Both the position numbers and the translations under genes were made by a program. The notes below the pieces were generated by a model that was not told where the DNA came from, made no database searches, and saw only the letters and a list, made by a program, of their open reading frames with translations. 64,000 nt of DNA from Bdellovibrio bacteriovorus (GTDB taxonomy: Bacteria > Bdellovibrionota > Bdellovibrionia > Bdellovibrionales > Bdellovibrionaceae), in contig NZ_LUKF01000001.1 in assembly GCF_001592755.1 (NCBI RefSeq), positions 348,029 to 412,028 on the forward strand, given 5' to 3'. Below, one piece after another: positions 19,168 to 28,591 of this stretch. Position 1 is the first letter of the stretch, and each line of letters begins with the position of its first letter.

Positions 19168-20730
19168 ATGCCAATTTTCAACAAATTGTTCGATAAGTGC
19201 TCTGTGACACCCAGAGACTCCAGACGTTGGTTCCGCAGAAATTCACTCTCTCTAAAGCTCCTCATTGCGACATGGGCTGTGAGTTCCTTTGCCACATTGA
19301 TTCTGACGGCATTCCAGCTGATCATGGACTATCAACGAGATTTTGATAAATTACAGAATAACTTCGTCATTATCAAAAATTCCTACCTCGACTCGATGGC
19401 TGAACATCTTTGGTCTTACGACACTCGACTGTTAGAAATTCAGCTCGATGGACTTAGCCGTTTGCAGGGGGTCAGCTACCTTCGTCTTGTGGCAGATAAC
19501 AAAACTATCTACGAATCTGGAAAAACTGAGCCCACCGAAGAAAACCACAAACGGTTTGATATCTATCACAAGAACACCAACGAGATCCTGGGTACTCTTG
19601 ATGTTGAGCTTGATGTCCGCAGCTTGCGCCAAAAATATTTCGAAGAGGCATTTCTTATCTTCATCCGCCAGGCCGCGAAAACTCTGGTGGTTGTGTTCTG
19701 CCTGTATTTCATTTTCAACCGCATCCTGGTAGTGCACATTCAGCATATCGCCGATTACTTAAAAGGCATTGGTCTGCGCGATAAACGCAGCCTTGAGCTC
19801 AAACGGCGTTCCCACCAAGGCGAAGACGAGCTGGATGTCCTTGTCGATTCAATCAATCAGTTTCGTACTGAGCGGCTTGCGGCCAACGAAAAACTAGAAA
19901 CGTTGAATGTCGCCCTTGAACAAAAAGTCACCGATCGCACGCGACAGCTGACAACGAAAAACGAAAGTCTTGAAAAGGCCATGCTGCAAATCAAGCGCAT
20001 GCAAGCAACTTTAGTGGCGCAAGAGCGTTTGGCCTCTTTGGGAAGCCTTACTGCCAGTGTCGCGCACGAGATTCGCAATCCTTTAAACTTTGTTTTGAAT
20101 TTCAGTGAGCTTTTAACGGACTCTGAAAATCTTGATGAGGTCAAAGAAGTCAGCCGCGTGATTCTAAAACACAGTCAACGCATTGACCAGATTGTGCGCT
20201 CTATGCAGATTCTGTCGGGTTACGACAGCGATGTGCTAGAAACCACTGACATCAACGAAGTCGTGAAACACGCTTATCAAGACACGGTTTCAAATCGCGC
20301 CTTGGGCTCTGCCTACGTACCTTCTAAGGTGAATTATCGCCTTGCTGATAGCATCATGGTGCCGGTTTATGCGACGTCATTATTGCGTGCTTTGACGAAT
20401 GTGATTGATAACGCCATTCATGCTCTTGAAAAGAAGGCGCTGACGAATAAAAATTTCGAGCCCGAACTCACATTAGCGACAGCTATTCGTGGGGACATGG
20501 TGGAAATCATCGTTCGCGATAACGGCGTCGGAATTCCCGCCATTTTAGGCGAGAAAATTTTTGACCCTTTTTTGACAACGAAGTCCGCAGGTGAAGGTGC
20601 GGGTTTGGGTCTTACTGTTGCATTTAATATTGCTCAAAAACACGGGGGCACTCTAAGATATACAAGCGAGTTTGGCCAATGGACGGAGTTCGTTATGGCC
20701 ATCCCACTTGTACATGAAAGATTGACCTAA
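19168..20730 (+). CDS. Membrane sensor histidine kinase
   Basis: A 520-aa kinase. A transmembrane helix at about 30-52 and another near 170-190 flank a periplasmic sensor region. A HAMP-like linker and coiled coil (about 190-280) lead to the H box SVAHEIRNP with phosphorylatable His300. The ATPase domain shows the N box (VIDNAIHAL), G1 (VRDNGVGIP) and G2 (GEGAGLGLTV). It phosphorylates a response regulator, most likely the single-domain one whose start overlaps its stop by one base. The signal sensed is unknown. Confidence 0.92.
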   Translation: MPIFNKLFDKCSVTPRDSRRWFRRNSLSLKLLIATWAVSSFATLILTAFQLIMDYQRDFDKLQNNFVIIKNSYLDSMAEHLWSYDTRLLEIQLDGLSRLQGVSYLRLVADNKTIYESGKTEPTEENHKRFDIYHKNTNEILGTLDVELDVRSLRQKYFEEAFLIFIRQAAKTLVVVFCLYFIFNRILVVHIQHIADYLKGIGLRDKRSLELKRRSHQGEDELDVLVDSINQFRTERLAANEKLETLNVALEQKVTDRTRQLTTKNESLEKAMLQIKRMQATLVAQERLASLGSLTASVAHEIRNPLNFVLNFSELLTDSENLDEVKEVSRVILKHSQRIDQIVRSMQILSGYDSDVLETTDINEVVKHAYQDTVSNRALGSAYVPSKVNYRLADSIMVPVYATSLLRALTNVIDNAIHALEKKALTNKNFEPELTLATAIRGDMVEIIVRDNGVGIPAILGEKIFDPFLTTKSAGEGAGLGLTVAFNIAQKHGGTLRYTSEFGQWTEFVMAIPLVHERLT

Positions 20731-21122
20731 TGATTCATATCGTGATCGTGGATGATGAAGCGGATACGCATCTTCTCTACAAACTAAAATTCAAAAAACT
20801 GTTTGCGACATTGGGCGAACTGAATCTGGTATCCTTCTTGGGCGCTCAAGAGTGTTTAGACTACCTTCAACGCAAAGACATTCCTCATGTCGACTTAGTT
20901 TTATCCGATATCAACATGCCGGGCATGGACGGCTTTGAGCTGCTTCAAAAAATTCACGAGATGGATAGCACCATTCCTGTGTATATGGTGAGCGCCTATG
21001 AATCACCGGAATATCGTATTAAAGCAGACAGCCTAGGGGCTTCTCGCTTCCTTAGCAAACCCGTCGACTTCCACCTTCTGGTGGAAATGCTTCGCAAAGA
21101 TCTTACGATCCTTCCTTCTTAA
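20730..21122 (+). CDS. Single-domain response regulator
   Basis: A 130-aa CheY-like receiver with the acidic pair Asp8/Asp9, phosphoacceptor Asp60 (LSDINMPGMDG), Ser88 and Lys110 (LSKP). There is no output domain, so it must act by binding another protein, as CheY does. Its ATG shares the final A of the upstream kinase stop (TAATG), which indicates translational coupling and partnership with that kinase. Confidence 0.92.
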   Translation: MIHIVIVDDEADTHLLYKLKFKKLFATLGELNLVSFLGAQECLDYLQRKDIPHVDLVLSDINMPGMDGFELLQKIHEMDSTIPVYMVSAYESPEYRIKADSLGASRFLSKPVDFHLLVEMLRKDLTILPS

Positions 21123-21174
21123 TTTTAAAAGTGGAAAACGCTGTGGATAACGAGCGGAGAACCCGCCCGTCATT

Positions 21175-21597
21175 TTATGGCCACTGACTTTGCAAAAGAT
21201 TTTTTCTGTTCTGAAGAGAATTATCAATACCCACTTTGCAGGCATTAGATAGCTCTGTGGTGTGATCACGTAAACACTTGATCATGCGACCACCTCCGGC
21301 ACTGACATCGTCGCAGAATTTCAAGAGGTCGTTGTTACACGCGCCTTGAAGCTCTACCACCATCTCGTGGAGTTTTTTATTTCTCGCACGACATTCAGGT
21401 GAAAGTTTGTCTTTGTTTTCGTCTAAACATGTTAAAAAAGCTCCCCCGCCCGGCTCCGCATTCTGGCAATACTTTTGAAGGTCCGATACGCACGGATCCA
21501 AAAGTGTTCGATTGTTTTGTGCTAATACTTCGATGGAAAAAATAAATCCCAGAGCTAAGGACAGAGTGAGCATGCCAGCAATGACTTGCTCCTTCAT
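21175..21597 (-). CDS. Exported protein with GLG1-type cysteine-rich repeats
   Basis: A 140-aa exported protein with a signal peptide (about residues 1-26). The mature part holds two copies of a repeat with the pattern C-x5-KYC/KFC...GGG...CL, seen as DLQKYCQNAEPGGGAFLTC and LLKFCDDVSAGGGRMIKC. This is the cysteine-rich GLG1 (Golgi apparatus protein 1) repeat found scattered in bacterial secreted proteins. Regular cysteines suggest disulfides in the periplasm or outside. It has AAGGGGGATCA before the ATG. Partners and function are unknown. Confidence 0.75.
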   Translation of the reverse strand: MKEQVIAGMLTLSLALGFIFSIEVLAQNNRTLLDPCVSDLQKYCQNAEPGGGAFLTCLDENKDKLSPECRARNKKLHEMVVELQGACNNDLLKFCDDVSAGGGRMIKCLRDHTTELSNACKVGIDNSLQNRKNLLQSQWP

Positions 21598-21748
21598 TGA
21601 TCCCCCTTTTCCGAGATTGATCTTAAAAAAGGGTTTCTAGAGTATAAATAAGAAAGCAGACGTCGTGTCTTTATACAAACAGACTCTTAAAAACATTTCG
21701 ACGTCGCAATTTTCAGAGGGAAAATCGGTGTTTTCGTCCGATTTTTCA

Positions 21749-22840
21749 TTAAAAATAGTAATGCATCATTAAGTAGGCATAATCTTCGAAATCGTCCCCG
21801 ACAATAGAGATCTTCTTTTTTGTATACAAGCCTTCAAACTCGAAATGCGGGCGCGGATAAAATAGAAATCCGGGGCCGTAACTTTCGAATTTCGATTTGT
21901 CGTTACTGAAGTCACTTTGCGAATACTCTTGCACGAATTGCGCGTGAATTCCTTTGTAAAACTCGTATCCATATTTCGAAAACTGGTAAAGTCCGTACTG
22001 AGTTCTTTGCGTCGTGGCTTGATGCCTGTTTTGATAATCAGCTTCTGCAAGAATATAGAATTTTTCAGTGAATCCTAAAACGGCGTGAAGGCCCAGGATC
22101 TGCCTATTCTGAGTATCACTAGTGCCCAACCAATAACTTGCGCCCACGCGATACGAATCAGCGATTGTGTAATTCAGCTGAGTGGCCACCGCCGTTTCCA
22201 CTTCACTTACCGAGGCACTTTTTACACTCTTAGAAAGAGTAGAAACAAAATTCCATTTTTCACCACTCCACATGCCCTCTAAAGCATCACGCTCGGTGCC
22301 CTGGTTAAAACCCAGATTGGCTCTCGTCACCATGGTGTGTTGCGGGATGTTTAAACCAAAAACCGGAATAAAGCGGCCGGCACGCACCGTCAGCTCGTCA
22401 AGTATTTGATACATTATGTAGTAACGAGTTGCGATGGGTTCGACCTTCCAATCAGAATTCAGCTTTCCGTAAAAGAGATCGAGGGTCCACTTACCCAATG
22501 TCACCGCAAGTTCTATCCCCGCTTGCATGGGAATAGTTCGACCTTCTTTGACGGTCGCGGATTCATGATGAAACTGCAAAGCACGTACGTCGCCGCCCAC
22601 CTGCAACCATTGATTGAGCTTTTCATTATCTAAGGCGCCATAGAAGGAACGCGCTTCTTTTTCCGTCCCCCATGTAGATAGAACTTCGCTAGAGATAGCC
22701 CGACCATAAGGTGTTAACAAGCCTCCTCCACTTGGAGAAAAGTGGCAGGCCGTGCAGTTTACGTAATGATGACGAATCATTTCTGGAAAAGCGTATGCCT
22801 TTGTCGCCAGAGAAATTGCAATAAAAAGTATTAATTTCAT
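21749..22840 (-). CDS. Outer-membrane beta-barrel with N-terminal haem c motif
   Basis: A 363-aa protein with a signal peptide (about 1-17). Right after it is the haem-c motif CTACH (Cys29, Cys32, His33). The rest is alternating polar/aromatic beta strands and ends in Phe, as outer-membrane barrels do. The combination suggests a porin with an attached haem or other bound group at the periplasmic mouth, which could take part in electron transfer across the outer membrane. This is inference. It is the last gene of a three-gene operon with a YceI protein (zero-base gap) and a di-haem lipoprotein. Confidence 0.75.
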   Translation of the reverse strand: MKLILFIAISLATKAYAFPEMIRHHYVNCTACHFSPSGGGLLTPYGRAISSEVLSTWGTEKEARSFYGALDNEKLNQWLQVGGDVRALQFHHESATVKEGRTIPMQAGIELAVTLGKWTLDLFYGKLNSDWKVEPIATRYYIMYQILDELTVRAGRFIPVFGLNIPQHTMVTRANLGFNQGTERDALEGMWSGEKWNFVSTLSKSVKSASVSEVETAVATQLNYTIADSYRVGASYWLGTSDTQNRQILGLHAVLGFTEKFYILAEADYQNRHQATTQRTQYGLYQFSKYGYEFYKGIHAQFVQEYSQSDFSNDKSKFESYGPGFLFYPRPHFEFEGLYTKKKISIVGDDFEDYAYLMMHYYF

Positions 22841-23407
22841 TTACTCCTCACGCGTGATGAATTCATTGATGAGTACTTGCACTTTCACGACATCCGCCAC
22901 TTTGATTCCCAGATAAGACGGGATATCAATCTTGAAATCAGAAATTTTAATCTCAAATCGAGCTTCGGTTTTAAGTTTTTCCGAAATGCTGAGGGTTCCT
23001 TCCACCTCTTTTTCCACACCATGCAAGTGAAGAAGTCCTTTGAATGGATGATCTTGAAGTTTTGCATTCTGCGGATTCCACGAAGAAGGCAAAGAAAGAT
23101 CTTTGATGATCAGCTTTGCTTGAGGATACTTTTTAACCTCAAGATATTTTTCTTTCATGTGTTCATTGCGAAGATCGATACCGGTATCTAAAGTCTCAAG
23201 CGCGAAGTTCATCTCTCCTTGGACTTTTGAATCTGCTAAAGTCAAAATTCCACTAGGTCCCTGTGCCTGTCCTTTAATCTTCATCATGCTGGGTTTTCCA
23301 ATAGCTTCAAACTGAACAGAACCTTGAGAAGGCACCGACTTCATTTCTATAGCAGCCAGGGCTGGCAGATTGAAAAGCGCGATTATAATGATGATGATTG
23401 ATTTCAT
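22841..23407 (-). CDS. YceI-family protein
   Basis: A 188-aa periplasmic protein with a signal peptide (about 1-18). The lipocalin-like YceI fold is shown by FEAIGKPSMMKIKGQA near the start, MKEKYLEVKKYPQAKL in the middle and HGVEKEVEGTLSI later. YceI proteins bind isoprenoid chains and are often found beside cytochromes b561 or c. Here it sits between a di-haem lipoprotein and a haem-motif barrel, so a quinone or lipid carrier role in electron transfer is possible but inferred. The next gene starts right after its stop. Confidence 0.85.
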   Translation of the reverse strand: MKSIIIIIIALFNLPALAAIEMKSVPSQGSVQFEAIGKPSMMKIKGQAQGPSGILTLADSKVQGEMNFALETLDTGIDLRNEHMKEKYLEVKKYPQAKLIIKDLSLPSSWNPQNAKLQDHPFKGLLHLHGVEKEVEGTLSISEKLKTEARFEIKISDFKIDIPSYLGIKVADVVKVQVLINEFITREE

Positions 23408-23416
23408 AATTCCTCC

Positions 23417-24100
23417 TTAAGGTTTTCTTTGTGAAAATTCAGGAGCGCCCGCAGCGATCCAATCTAAAATAAGTTTCTTTTGTTCTGGAGTAAGAGTCGT
23501 ACGTCGAGGCATGGAGCCATCGCGTATCGTAGCGTCGACATCGGCGATATTAGAAAGAACATTTTGATATGTTTCTAAATTTACGCCTCCGCGATTGGTG
23601 GGGGCGGAGTGACAGTTCAAACACTTGGGTTCGACGACCAGTGTCCTGACCGTGAGCCAATCTAAAGAAGGTCCCACGACTTCTTCTGGAGGCATATCCG
23701 GTGGAGGAGCAGGGGTCGGTGCTTGCACCGGAGGATTTTCTGTCACAGTTTCTGGCGCGCCAGCTTCAATCCACTTATTGAGAAGCGCCTTTTGCCTCGC
23801 GCTAAGCGGTTGCCGATTGAGAGGCATAGAGTTATTCGCCACAGTACTTTGGATCGCTGCGATTTCTGCTTTGACGTTGGCGTAAGTCTCTAGATTGACA
23901 CCGCCACGATTGCCTCCCGCAGAGGAGTGGCATTCCAGGCATTTCGGCGCGATCACCTCGGACATGACAATAGCAAAGTCCACTTGTCCTGCGCCAACGT
24001 TGCCGTCATCCACCACCGCTGAATCTTTACTGATCTTGTAATGGCAGCCGGAAAAGACAGAAAACATGCTGATAATCAGCAGCAGATATGAAAATTTCAT
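23417..24100 (-). CDS. Di-haem c-type cytochrome lipoprotein
   Basis: A 227-aa exported lipoprotein with lipobox FSGC (Cys19). It contains two tandem homologous cytochrome units, each with CxxCH (54-58 CLECH and 160-164 CLNCH), then NRGGVNLETY and a SMP methionine that may be the sixth haem ligand, and finally KWIEAGAPE or DWIAAGAPE. The units are joined by a proline-rich linker. The pattern fits planctomycete-type cytochrome c domains. It opens an operon with YceI and a haem-motif barrel and probably carries electrons in the periplasm. Confidence 0.85.
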   Translation of the reverse strand: MKFSYLLLIISMFSVFSGCHYKISKDSAVVDDGNVGAGQVDFAIVMSEVIAPKCLECHSSAGGNRGGVNLETYANVKAEIAAIQSTVANNSMPLNRQPLSARQKALLNKWIEAGAPETVTENPPVQAPTPAPPPDMPPEEVVGPSLDWLTVRTLVVEPKCLNCHSAPTNRGGVNLETYQNVLSNIADVDATIRDGSMPRRTTLTPEQKKLILDWIAAGAPEFSQRKP

Positions 24101-24199
24101 AGGACCCCCGATCCTTCAGGGTCAATCTAGAAGAAATCCTTTGAGTTTGAACTAAGGCCATCTTAAAACTATGATTGGATTTGATGGGATTAGGTATAA

Positions 24200-26002
24200 A
24201 TGTCTGAAATTACTAAAAATAAGACATCAAAGCAGCGACTGTCAGAGCTCTTCTTTCTTGGGCACTACACCACTATTTTACAAATCTATAAAGACCACCC
24301 CTTAAGCCTCGCGGAAAAAGACATTCCGTTTCTGATCGGTGCACTTTCGTTTCTTGGTAAGACTTTAGAGGCCGAAGAAATTTTCAAAACACGGCAAGCG
24401 AGCTTTTCAGAAAAAGAACAGGCCGCCTCTTTGTTTTATTTAGGCGTGGGTGTTGCTCGTAAATCGAAATACAAAAAGGCGCGAAGATTCTTCCGCGAGA
24501 ATCAAAAGCGTTTCGGCAAGCACGATCAGGCCGAGATTTCCTTTTACACTTATCAAGGCATTGCGTTTTATTTGTATTTCACGGGGCAATTCTTCCGCAG
24601 CGAAAAGTTTGCCACCAAAGCCTTACGACTTGCCGTGCGCGCAGAAAATCCGCACATCAAAGTTCTAGCACAAGATTTATTAGCGCACACTTTAGTGCAA
24701 ACCGGTCGCGTTTATTCTGGTTTGGAGCTTTTGAAAGAGGCCCACGATATCGCTTTGAGACTTGGGAACGACGCCTTCGCCTCGGCCACACAAGTTTCCA
24801 TTTTACTTTATGAAGCGACTTACGGCCATCGTCCCGAGTCCATAGTTCCCGATCTAGAAAAATGTCTTAACGACTTAAAACCTCAAGATAGTTATTCTAA
24901 ATCCAATGTCGTCCTGGAATTAGCTCGCCAAAAAACTTTGCGAGGCCTTTGGAAAGACGCCGAAACTTTATTAAACTTGCAAGCTCCCGTTATTTTTTCG
25001 AGTGAAAACCGTCGCCAAGAGATTGTCTTAAACTTGCGCTGGGCAGAGCTGGCTTATCTTCGCGGTCAAACCGTTTTAGCCTGGCAATATTTGCGAGGAG
25101 CCAATCTTCGTTTAAATCAAGAGGCCGACAAAAATTTCGCGATTCAGATTCTAGGTCTGGAACACAAAATTCTGACAGAACAAAATAATCCTTCGGCACT
25201 GGAAAAGAAAAAACAGTTACTTGAGCTAAGTCGTTCTTTTTCCAGTAAAATAAATCGCAATATGCTTGCGCGCCGGCAGTGGATTCAAGAAAAAGATTTC
25301 TCTGAAGATGACCATATTCATACGCTTCTTTCGCAAATTGGTGATAACTCGGGCTTCGAGCTGATTCATAAATCAGGCTATTACTCGTGGTACTACAAGT
25401 GCCTTCCTTTGCAAAAAGGCGTGAACTACTTGGTTTTAGGGCTTGCTAAGAATCGGGCCGTGACGTTCTCTACAGATGGTATTGAAGTGGTAAAGCTTGC
25501 GGATTTTTCTGCGCGAATACTTGAAGTTTTAAAGCAAGGGCCGCTTGATAAAGCTATGCTCGTCGAAAAAGTCTGGGGTTATGAATATCATCCTTTGCGC
25601 CACGATAGTTTGGTTTATGCGGCCATGAGCACGCTTCGCCGAAACTTAGGAAGCAAACACACTTGGATTCAAACTTTGGATACAGGCTACCAATTAGAAA
25701 AGAACGTCAACATCCTGCAGCTCCGAGGCTCGATAGGTGAGTCTAAGAATTCAGGAAGCATGGTTTTAAAAAGCTCTTCTTTGCGTCCTGTTGATGCGGA
25801 ATTAAACTACCGCCAGCTTCAGGCTTTGGATTATTTGCAAGAAAACAGGTTCCTAAGCACGCGTCAGTACAAGGATTTATTTAAAACTACAGAAATCACG
25901 GCCTGTCGCGACCTTGCCGCTTTAAATAAAAAAGGCCATGTGGTAAGAATCGGGTTCGGCAGAGCCACTCAATACACCTTGGCTCAGGGAGATCGAAAAT
26001 GA
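24200..26002 (+). CDS. TPR protein with two C-terminal DNA-binding domains
   Basis: A 600-aa cytoplasmic protein. Residues 1-360 are TPR-like helices. About 410-495 form an OmpR-type winged helix (MLVEKVWGYEYHPLRHDS, then STLRRNLG). The last 75 residues form a second winged helix of the DeoR/Lrp-like sort (LSTRQYKDLFKTTEITACRDL). No receiver domain is present. The tail overlaps the start of a small exported protein by four bases (ATGA), so the two are coupled. It resembles the regulator at 12838-13941 in overall plan. Targets are unknown. Confidence 0.85.
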   Translation: MSEITKNKTSKQRLSELFFLGHYTTILQIYKDHPLSLAEKDIPFLIGALSFLGKTLEAEEIFKTRQASFSEKEQAASLFYLGVGVARKSKYKKARRFFRENQKRFGKHDQAEISFYTYQGIAFYLYFTGQFFRSEKFATKALRLAVRAENPHIKVLAQDLLAHTLVQTGRVYSGLELLKEAHDIALRLGNDAFASATQVSILLYEATYGHRPESIVPDLEKCLNDLKPQDSYSKSNVVLELARQKTLRGLWKDAETLLNLQAPVIFSSENRRQEIVLNLRWAELAYLRGQTVLAWQYLRGANLRLNQEADKNFAIQILGLEHKILTEQNNPSALEKKKQLLELSRSFSSKINRNMLARRQWIQEKDFSEDDHIHTLLSQIGDNSGFELIHKSGYYSWYYKCLPLQKGVNYLVLGLAKNRAVTFSTDGIEVVKLADFSARILEVLKQGPLDKAMLVEKVWGYEYHPLRHDSLVYAAMSTLRRNLGSKHTWIQTLDTGYQLEKNVNILQLRGSIGESKNSGSMVLKSSSLRPVDAELNYRQLQALDYLQENRFLSTRQYKDLFKTTEITACRDLAALNKKGHVVRIGFGRATQYTLAQGDRK

Positions 26003-26445
26003 AATCTTTCGTTCTTATAGTTTCCTTCTTTATATCGTCCATTTGTAGTGCGGCTTTGCCCAGCGCCGTTTATGAAATTCCGGGTGTTGAAGACCCCGAT
26101 CTTGCTCACTATGAAATCGAATCACTGAAGATGGATATTGACGAAGACCGCATTCGCATCGACTACGTTCTGCCTTTGGATTTGACCGGCGCAAAAAACC
26201 GCATCCGCGCGGAAGGCGTGATTGGCTCTGACAGCAAGGCGAGCCTTCGTGGCCCACATAGTGATTTCGTCTGTGATTTACTCCAGGAAAAGTGCGAAGT
26301 TCGCTATAATGATTTAACTATTGATGAGTCTTTAGTGCGTGCCCGCTTAGAAGGAAAAAAACTTTCTCATGCACAGATTGAACAGAGATTGCAGGTCACT
26401 CGCCGCTTTTCAGGCGATCCTATCGGCATCATTCACTTGAAATAG
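25999..26445 (+). CDS. Small exported protein coupled to regulator
   Basis: A 148-aa exported protein with a signal peptide (about 1-18, ending CSA). The mature part is acidic, probably beta-rich, has two cysteines (CDLLQEKCE) and no known domain. Its ATG overlaps the upstream regulator's TGA, which ties its translation to that of the regulator. It ends at a strong terminator. Its role is unknown; the recurring pairing suggests that it is a sensor, ligand or output of the regulator. Confidence 0.75.
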   Translation: MKSFVLIVSFFISSICSAALPSAVYEIPGVEDPDLAHYEIESLKMDIDEDRIRIDYVLPLDLTGAKNRIRAEGVIGSDSKASLRGPHSDFVCDLLQEKCEVRYNDLTIDESLVRARLEGKKLSHAQIEQRLQVTRRFSGDPIGIIHLK

Positions 26446-26455
26446 GGCTGAAAAC

Positions 26456-26490
26456 AAAAAACCCAAGGTCGAAACCTTGGGTTTTTTTGT
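26456..26490. terminator. Bidirectional terminator
   Basis: Stem AAAAAACCCAAGG / CCTTGGGTTTTTT with a TCGAAA loop. It lies between the convergent exported-protein gene and clpX. Confidence 0.9.
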
Positions 26491-26510
26491 TTTAATGCAG
26501 GTCGGTTAGA

Positions 26511-26534
26511 AAAAGTCCCCTGGCACCTTTTGGC
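26511..26534 (+). repeat. CTGGCACCTTTTGGCC element beside clpX stop
   Basis: CCTGGCACCTTTTGGCCTAG resembles the CCTGGTACCTTTTTAGTA copy at 16275-16292. It ends at the clpX stop codon. A shorter relative, CAGGCACCTTA, sits at the stop of the gene at 2249. All these lie at stop codons. Confidence 0.4.
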
Positions 26535-27827
26535 CTAGGCAGAGCTTTTCTTTTTTGCTTCTTCTTCGGCTTGGATTTCTTCATCGGTTTTGTAAACCAA
26601 CATTGGCTGTGCGCCATCGTTGATCACGTTATCGTCGATGACAACTTCCTTCACATTATTTTTAGAAGGAATGTCGTACATGATATCCAACATCGCTGTT
26701 TCAAGAACGCCGCGCAGACCGCGGGCTCCTGTTTTACGCTTCAACGCAAGTTGAGCGACAGCGCGAAGAGCTTTATCTGTAAACTTCAACTCCACACCTT
26801 CGAAGCTGAAAAGTCTTTGATACTGTTTTGTGATCGCATTTTTAGGGCGAACCAAAATATCCATCAAAGCTTCTTCGTCTAAAGGAGCCAGAACCGCGAT
26901 CGCTGGAAGACGACCGATGAACTCTGGAATCAAACCGAATTTCGATAGGTCATCAGGCTCTACTTTCGCAAGTAGGTTTGAAGACTTCTCTACTTCTTCA
27001 GAAGTACGGATATCTGCGGCGATACCCATTGTTTTATTGGAAGTTCTGTTTTCGATGATCTTATCAAGACCCACGAAAGCTCCACCCACGATGAACAAGA
27101 TATTTGTTGTATCCACTTGGATGAACTCTTGTTGAGGATGCTTACGACCGCCTTTTGGAGGCAAGTTCGCCACAGTTCCCTCTAAGATTTTTAGAAGGGC
27201 TTGTTGCACACCCTCACCACTCACGTCACGCGTGATGGATGGGTTTTCAGACTTACGAGAAATCTTATCGATCTCGTCCACATAGATAACGCCACGTTGA
27301 GCTTTTTCTACGTCATAGTCAGAAGCTTGAAGTAAGTTAAGGACCACGTTTTCAACGTCTTCACCGACGTAACCCGCTTCAGTCAATGTTGTTGCATCCG
27401 CCATTGCGAATGGAACATTCAAGATCTTAGCGATAGTTTGCGCCAACAATGTCTTCCCCGAACCTGTCGGGCCGATAAGAAGGATGTTGGATTTTTGCAT
27501 TTCCACGTCTGTGGTTTTTTTACCGTTCGACATCGCGTTGACACGTTTGTAGTGGTTGTGAACCGCTACGGCCAATGTCTTTTTCGCTTGAACTTGCCCG
27601 ATCACGTAGTCATCAAGGTAAGTTTTGATGTCAGAAGGTTTCGGAACTTTGAAAGTTCCTTTGACCGCGGTCTCGCGCTCTTTTTCCTCGTCAATGATGT
27701 CATTGCAAAGGTCAATACACTCATCACAAATGTAAACGCCAGGGCCGGCAATCAGCTTTTTAACTTCTTTTTGGCCTTTGCCGCAGAAGCTGCATCTCAA
27801 TGCGCCGTTCGTGTCTTTCGTGGTCAT
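26535..27827 (-). CDS. clpX: ATP-dependent Clp protease ATPase subunit ClpX
   Basis: ClpX unfolds substrates and feeds them to ClpP. The 430-aa protein has the N-terminal zinc-binding domain (Cys12, Cys15, Cys34, Cys37), the AAA+ module with Walker A GPTGSGKT and the pore motif GYVGED, and a C-terminal ARGLR sensor-2 region. It follows clpP with a six-base gap, giving the usual clpP-clpX order. The tig gene, often next to clpP, is 9 kb away here. Confidence 0.97.
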   Translation of the reverse strand: MTTKDTNGALRCSFCGKGQKEVKKLIAGPGVYICDECIDLCNDIIDEEKERETAVKGTFKVPKPSDIKTYLDDYVIGQVQAKKTLAVAVHNHYKRVNAMSNGKKTTDVEMQKSNILLIGPTGSGKTLLAQTIAKILNVPFAMADATTLTEAGYVGEDVENVVLNLLQASDYDVEKAQRGVIYVDEIDKISRKSENPSITRDVSGEGVQQALLKILEGTVANLPPKGGRKHPQQEFIQVDTTNILFIVGGAFVGLDKIIENRTSNKTMGIAADIRTSEEVEKSSNLLAKVEPDDLSKFGLIPEFIGRLPAIAVLAPLDEEALMDILVRPKNAITKQYQRLFSFEGVELKFTDKALRAVAQLALKRKTGARGLRGVLETAMLDIMYDIPSKNNVKEVVIDDNVINDGAQPMLVYKTDEEIQAEEEAKKKSSA

Positions 27828-27833
27828 CTGCTC

Positions 27834-28439
27834 TTATCCTTTTTTCACTTTACGAGATTCAACGACATGATCAATCAAGCCGAATTCTTTCGCTTGGTAA
27901 GGGTCCATAAAGTTATCCCTTTCCATTTGCTCTCTCAAGAATTCATAGCCTTTGCCCGTGTGCGTTTCATAAATACGAGTGAGCTTCTCTTTAGTTTTGA
28001 TCAGCTCGCGCGCATGAATTTCAATATCCGTCACTTGTCCTGACAACCCGCCTCCAGCAAGAAGAGGTTGATGGATCATGATACGAGTGTTCGGAAGGCT
28101 GTAACGCATTCCCTTCGTACCTGCCGTTAGCAATAGCGAGCCCATACTTGCCGCCATGCCCATGCAATATGTCGCCACATCACACTTTACGAATTGCATG
28201 ATATCGTAGATAGCCAAACCCGCTGACACGCTTCCACCCGGAGAGTTGATGTAAAGATGGATAGGCTTTTCTGGGTTATCAACCTCAAGAAACAGGAACT
28301 GCGCAATGATTGCGTTAGCGATTTCGTCCGTCACTTGGGTGCCGAGAATCACGATACGGTCTTTCAATAAACGGGAGTAAATATCGTAAGATCTTTCACC
28401 CTTTGATGTCTGCTCTATGACGTATGGAATGAGTGCCAC
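27834..28439 (-). CDS. clpP: ATP-dependent Clp protease proteolytic subunit ClpP
   Basis: The serine peptidase chamber of ClpXP. The 201-aa protein has nucleophile Ser98 (GMAASMG) and His123 (MIHQPL), with an Asp in the C-terminal DPYQAKEFG region. It starts with GTG, preceded by CAGGAGACAGCAGA. It is co-transcribed with clpX. No propeptide beyond a few residues is seen. Confidence 0.97.
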   Translation of the reverse strand: MALIPYVIEQTSKGERSYDIYSRLLKDRIVILGTQVTDEIANAIIAQFLFLEVDNPEKPIHLYINSPGGSVSAGLAIYDIMQFVKCDVATYCMGMAASMGSLLLTAGTKGMRYSLPNTRIMIHQPLLAGGGLSGQVTDIEIHARELIKTKEKLTRIYETHTGKGYEFLREQMERDNFMDPYQAKEFGLIDHVVESRKVKKG

Positions 28440-28522
28440 TCTGCTGTCTCCTGTGGTTGTGATTGAGGTGTCATACTGTGCTACCTATCGGAATACTTAG
28501 ACAAGACTTTATCAAAAAGCCT

Positions 28523-28550
28523 TTGACCCGTAAAACTGCTGTGCTACATC
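28523..28550 (+). promoter_or_regulatory. Possible sigma-70 promoter of pepA
   Basis: TTGACC at 28523-28528, 16-base spacer, TACATC at 28545-28550. The pepA start codon is 41 bases downstream with AAGGGG before it. Confidence 0.35.
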
Positions 28551-28591
28551 TAGTTGATCAGCATAAAACCGAATCATTTTAAGGGGTTCAT

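Noticed and set aside
27438-28043. A 201-residue plus-strand frame over clpX/clpP
   Set aside because: It lies across two well-conserved minus-strand genes and their junction and has no family features.
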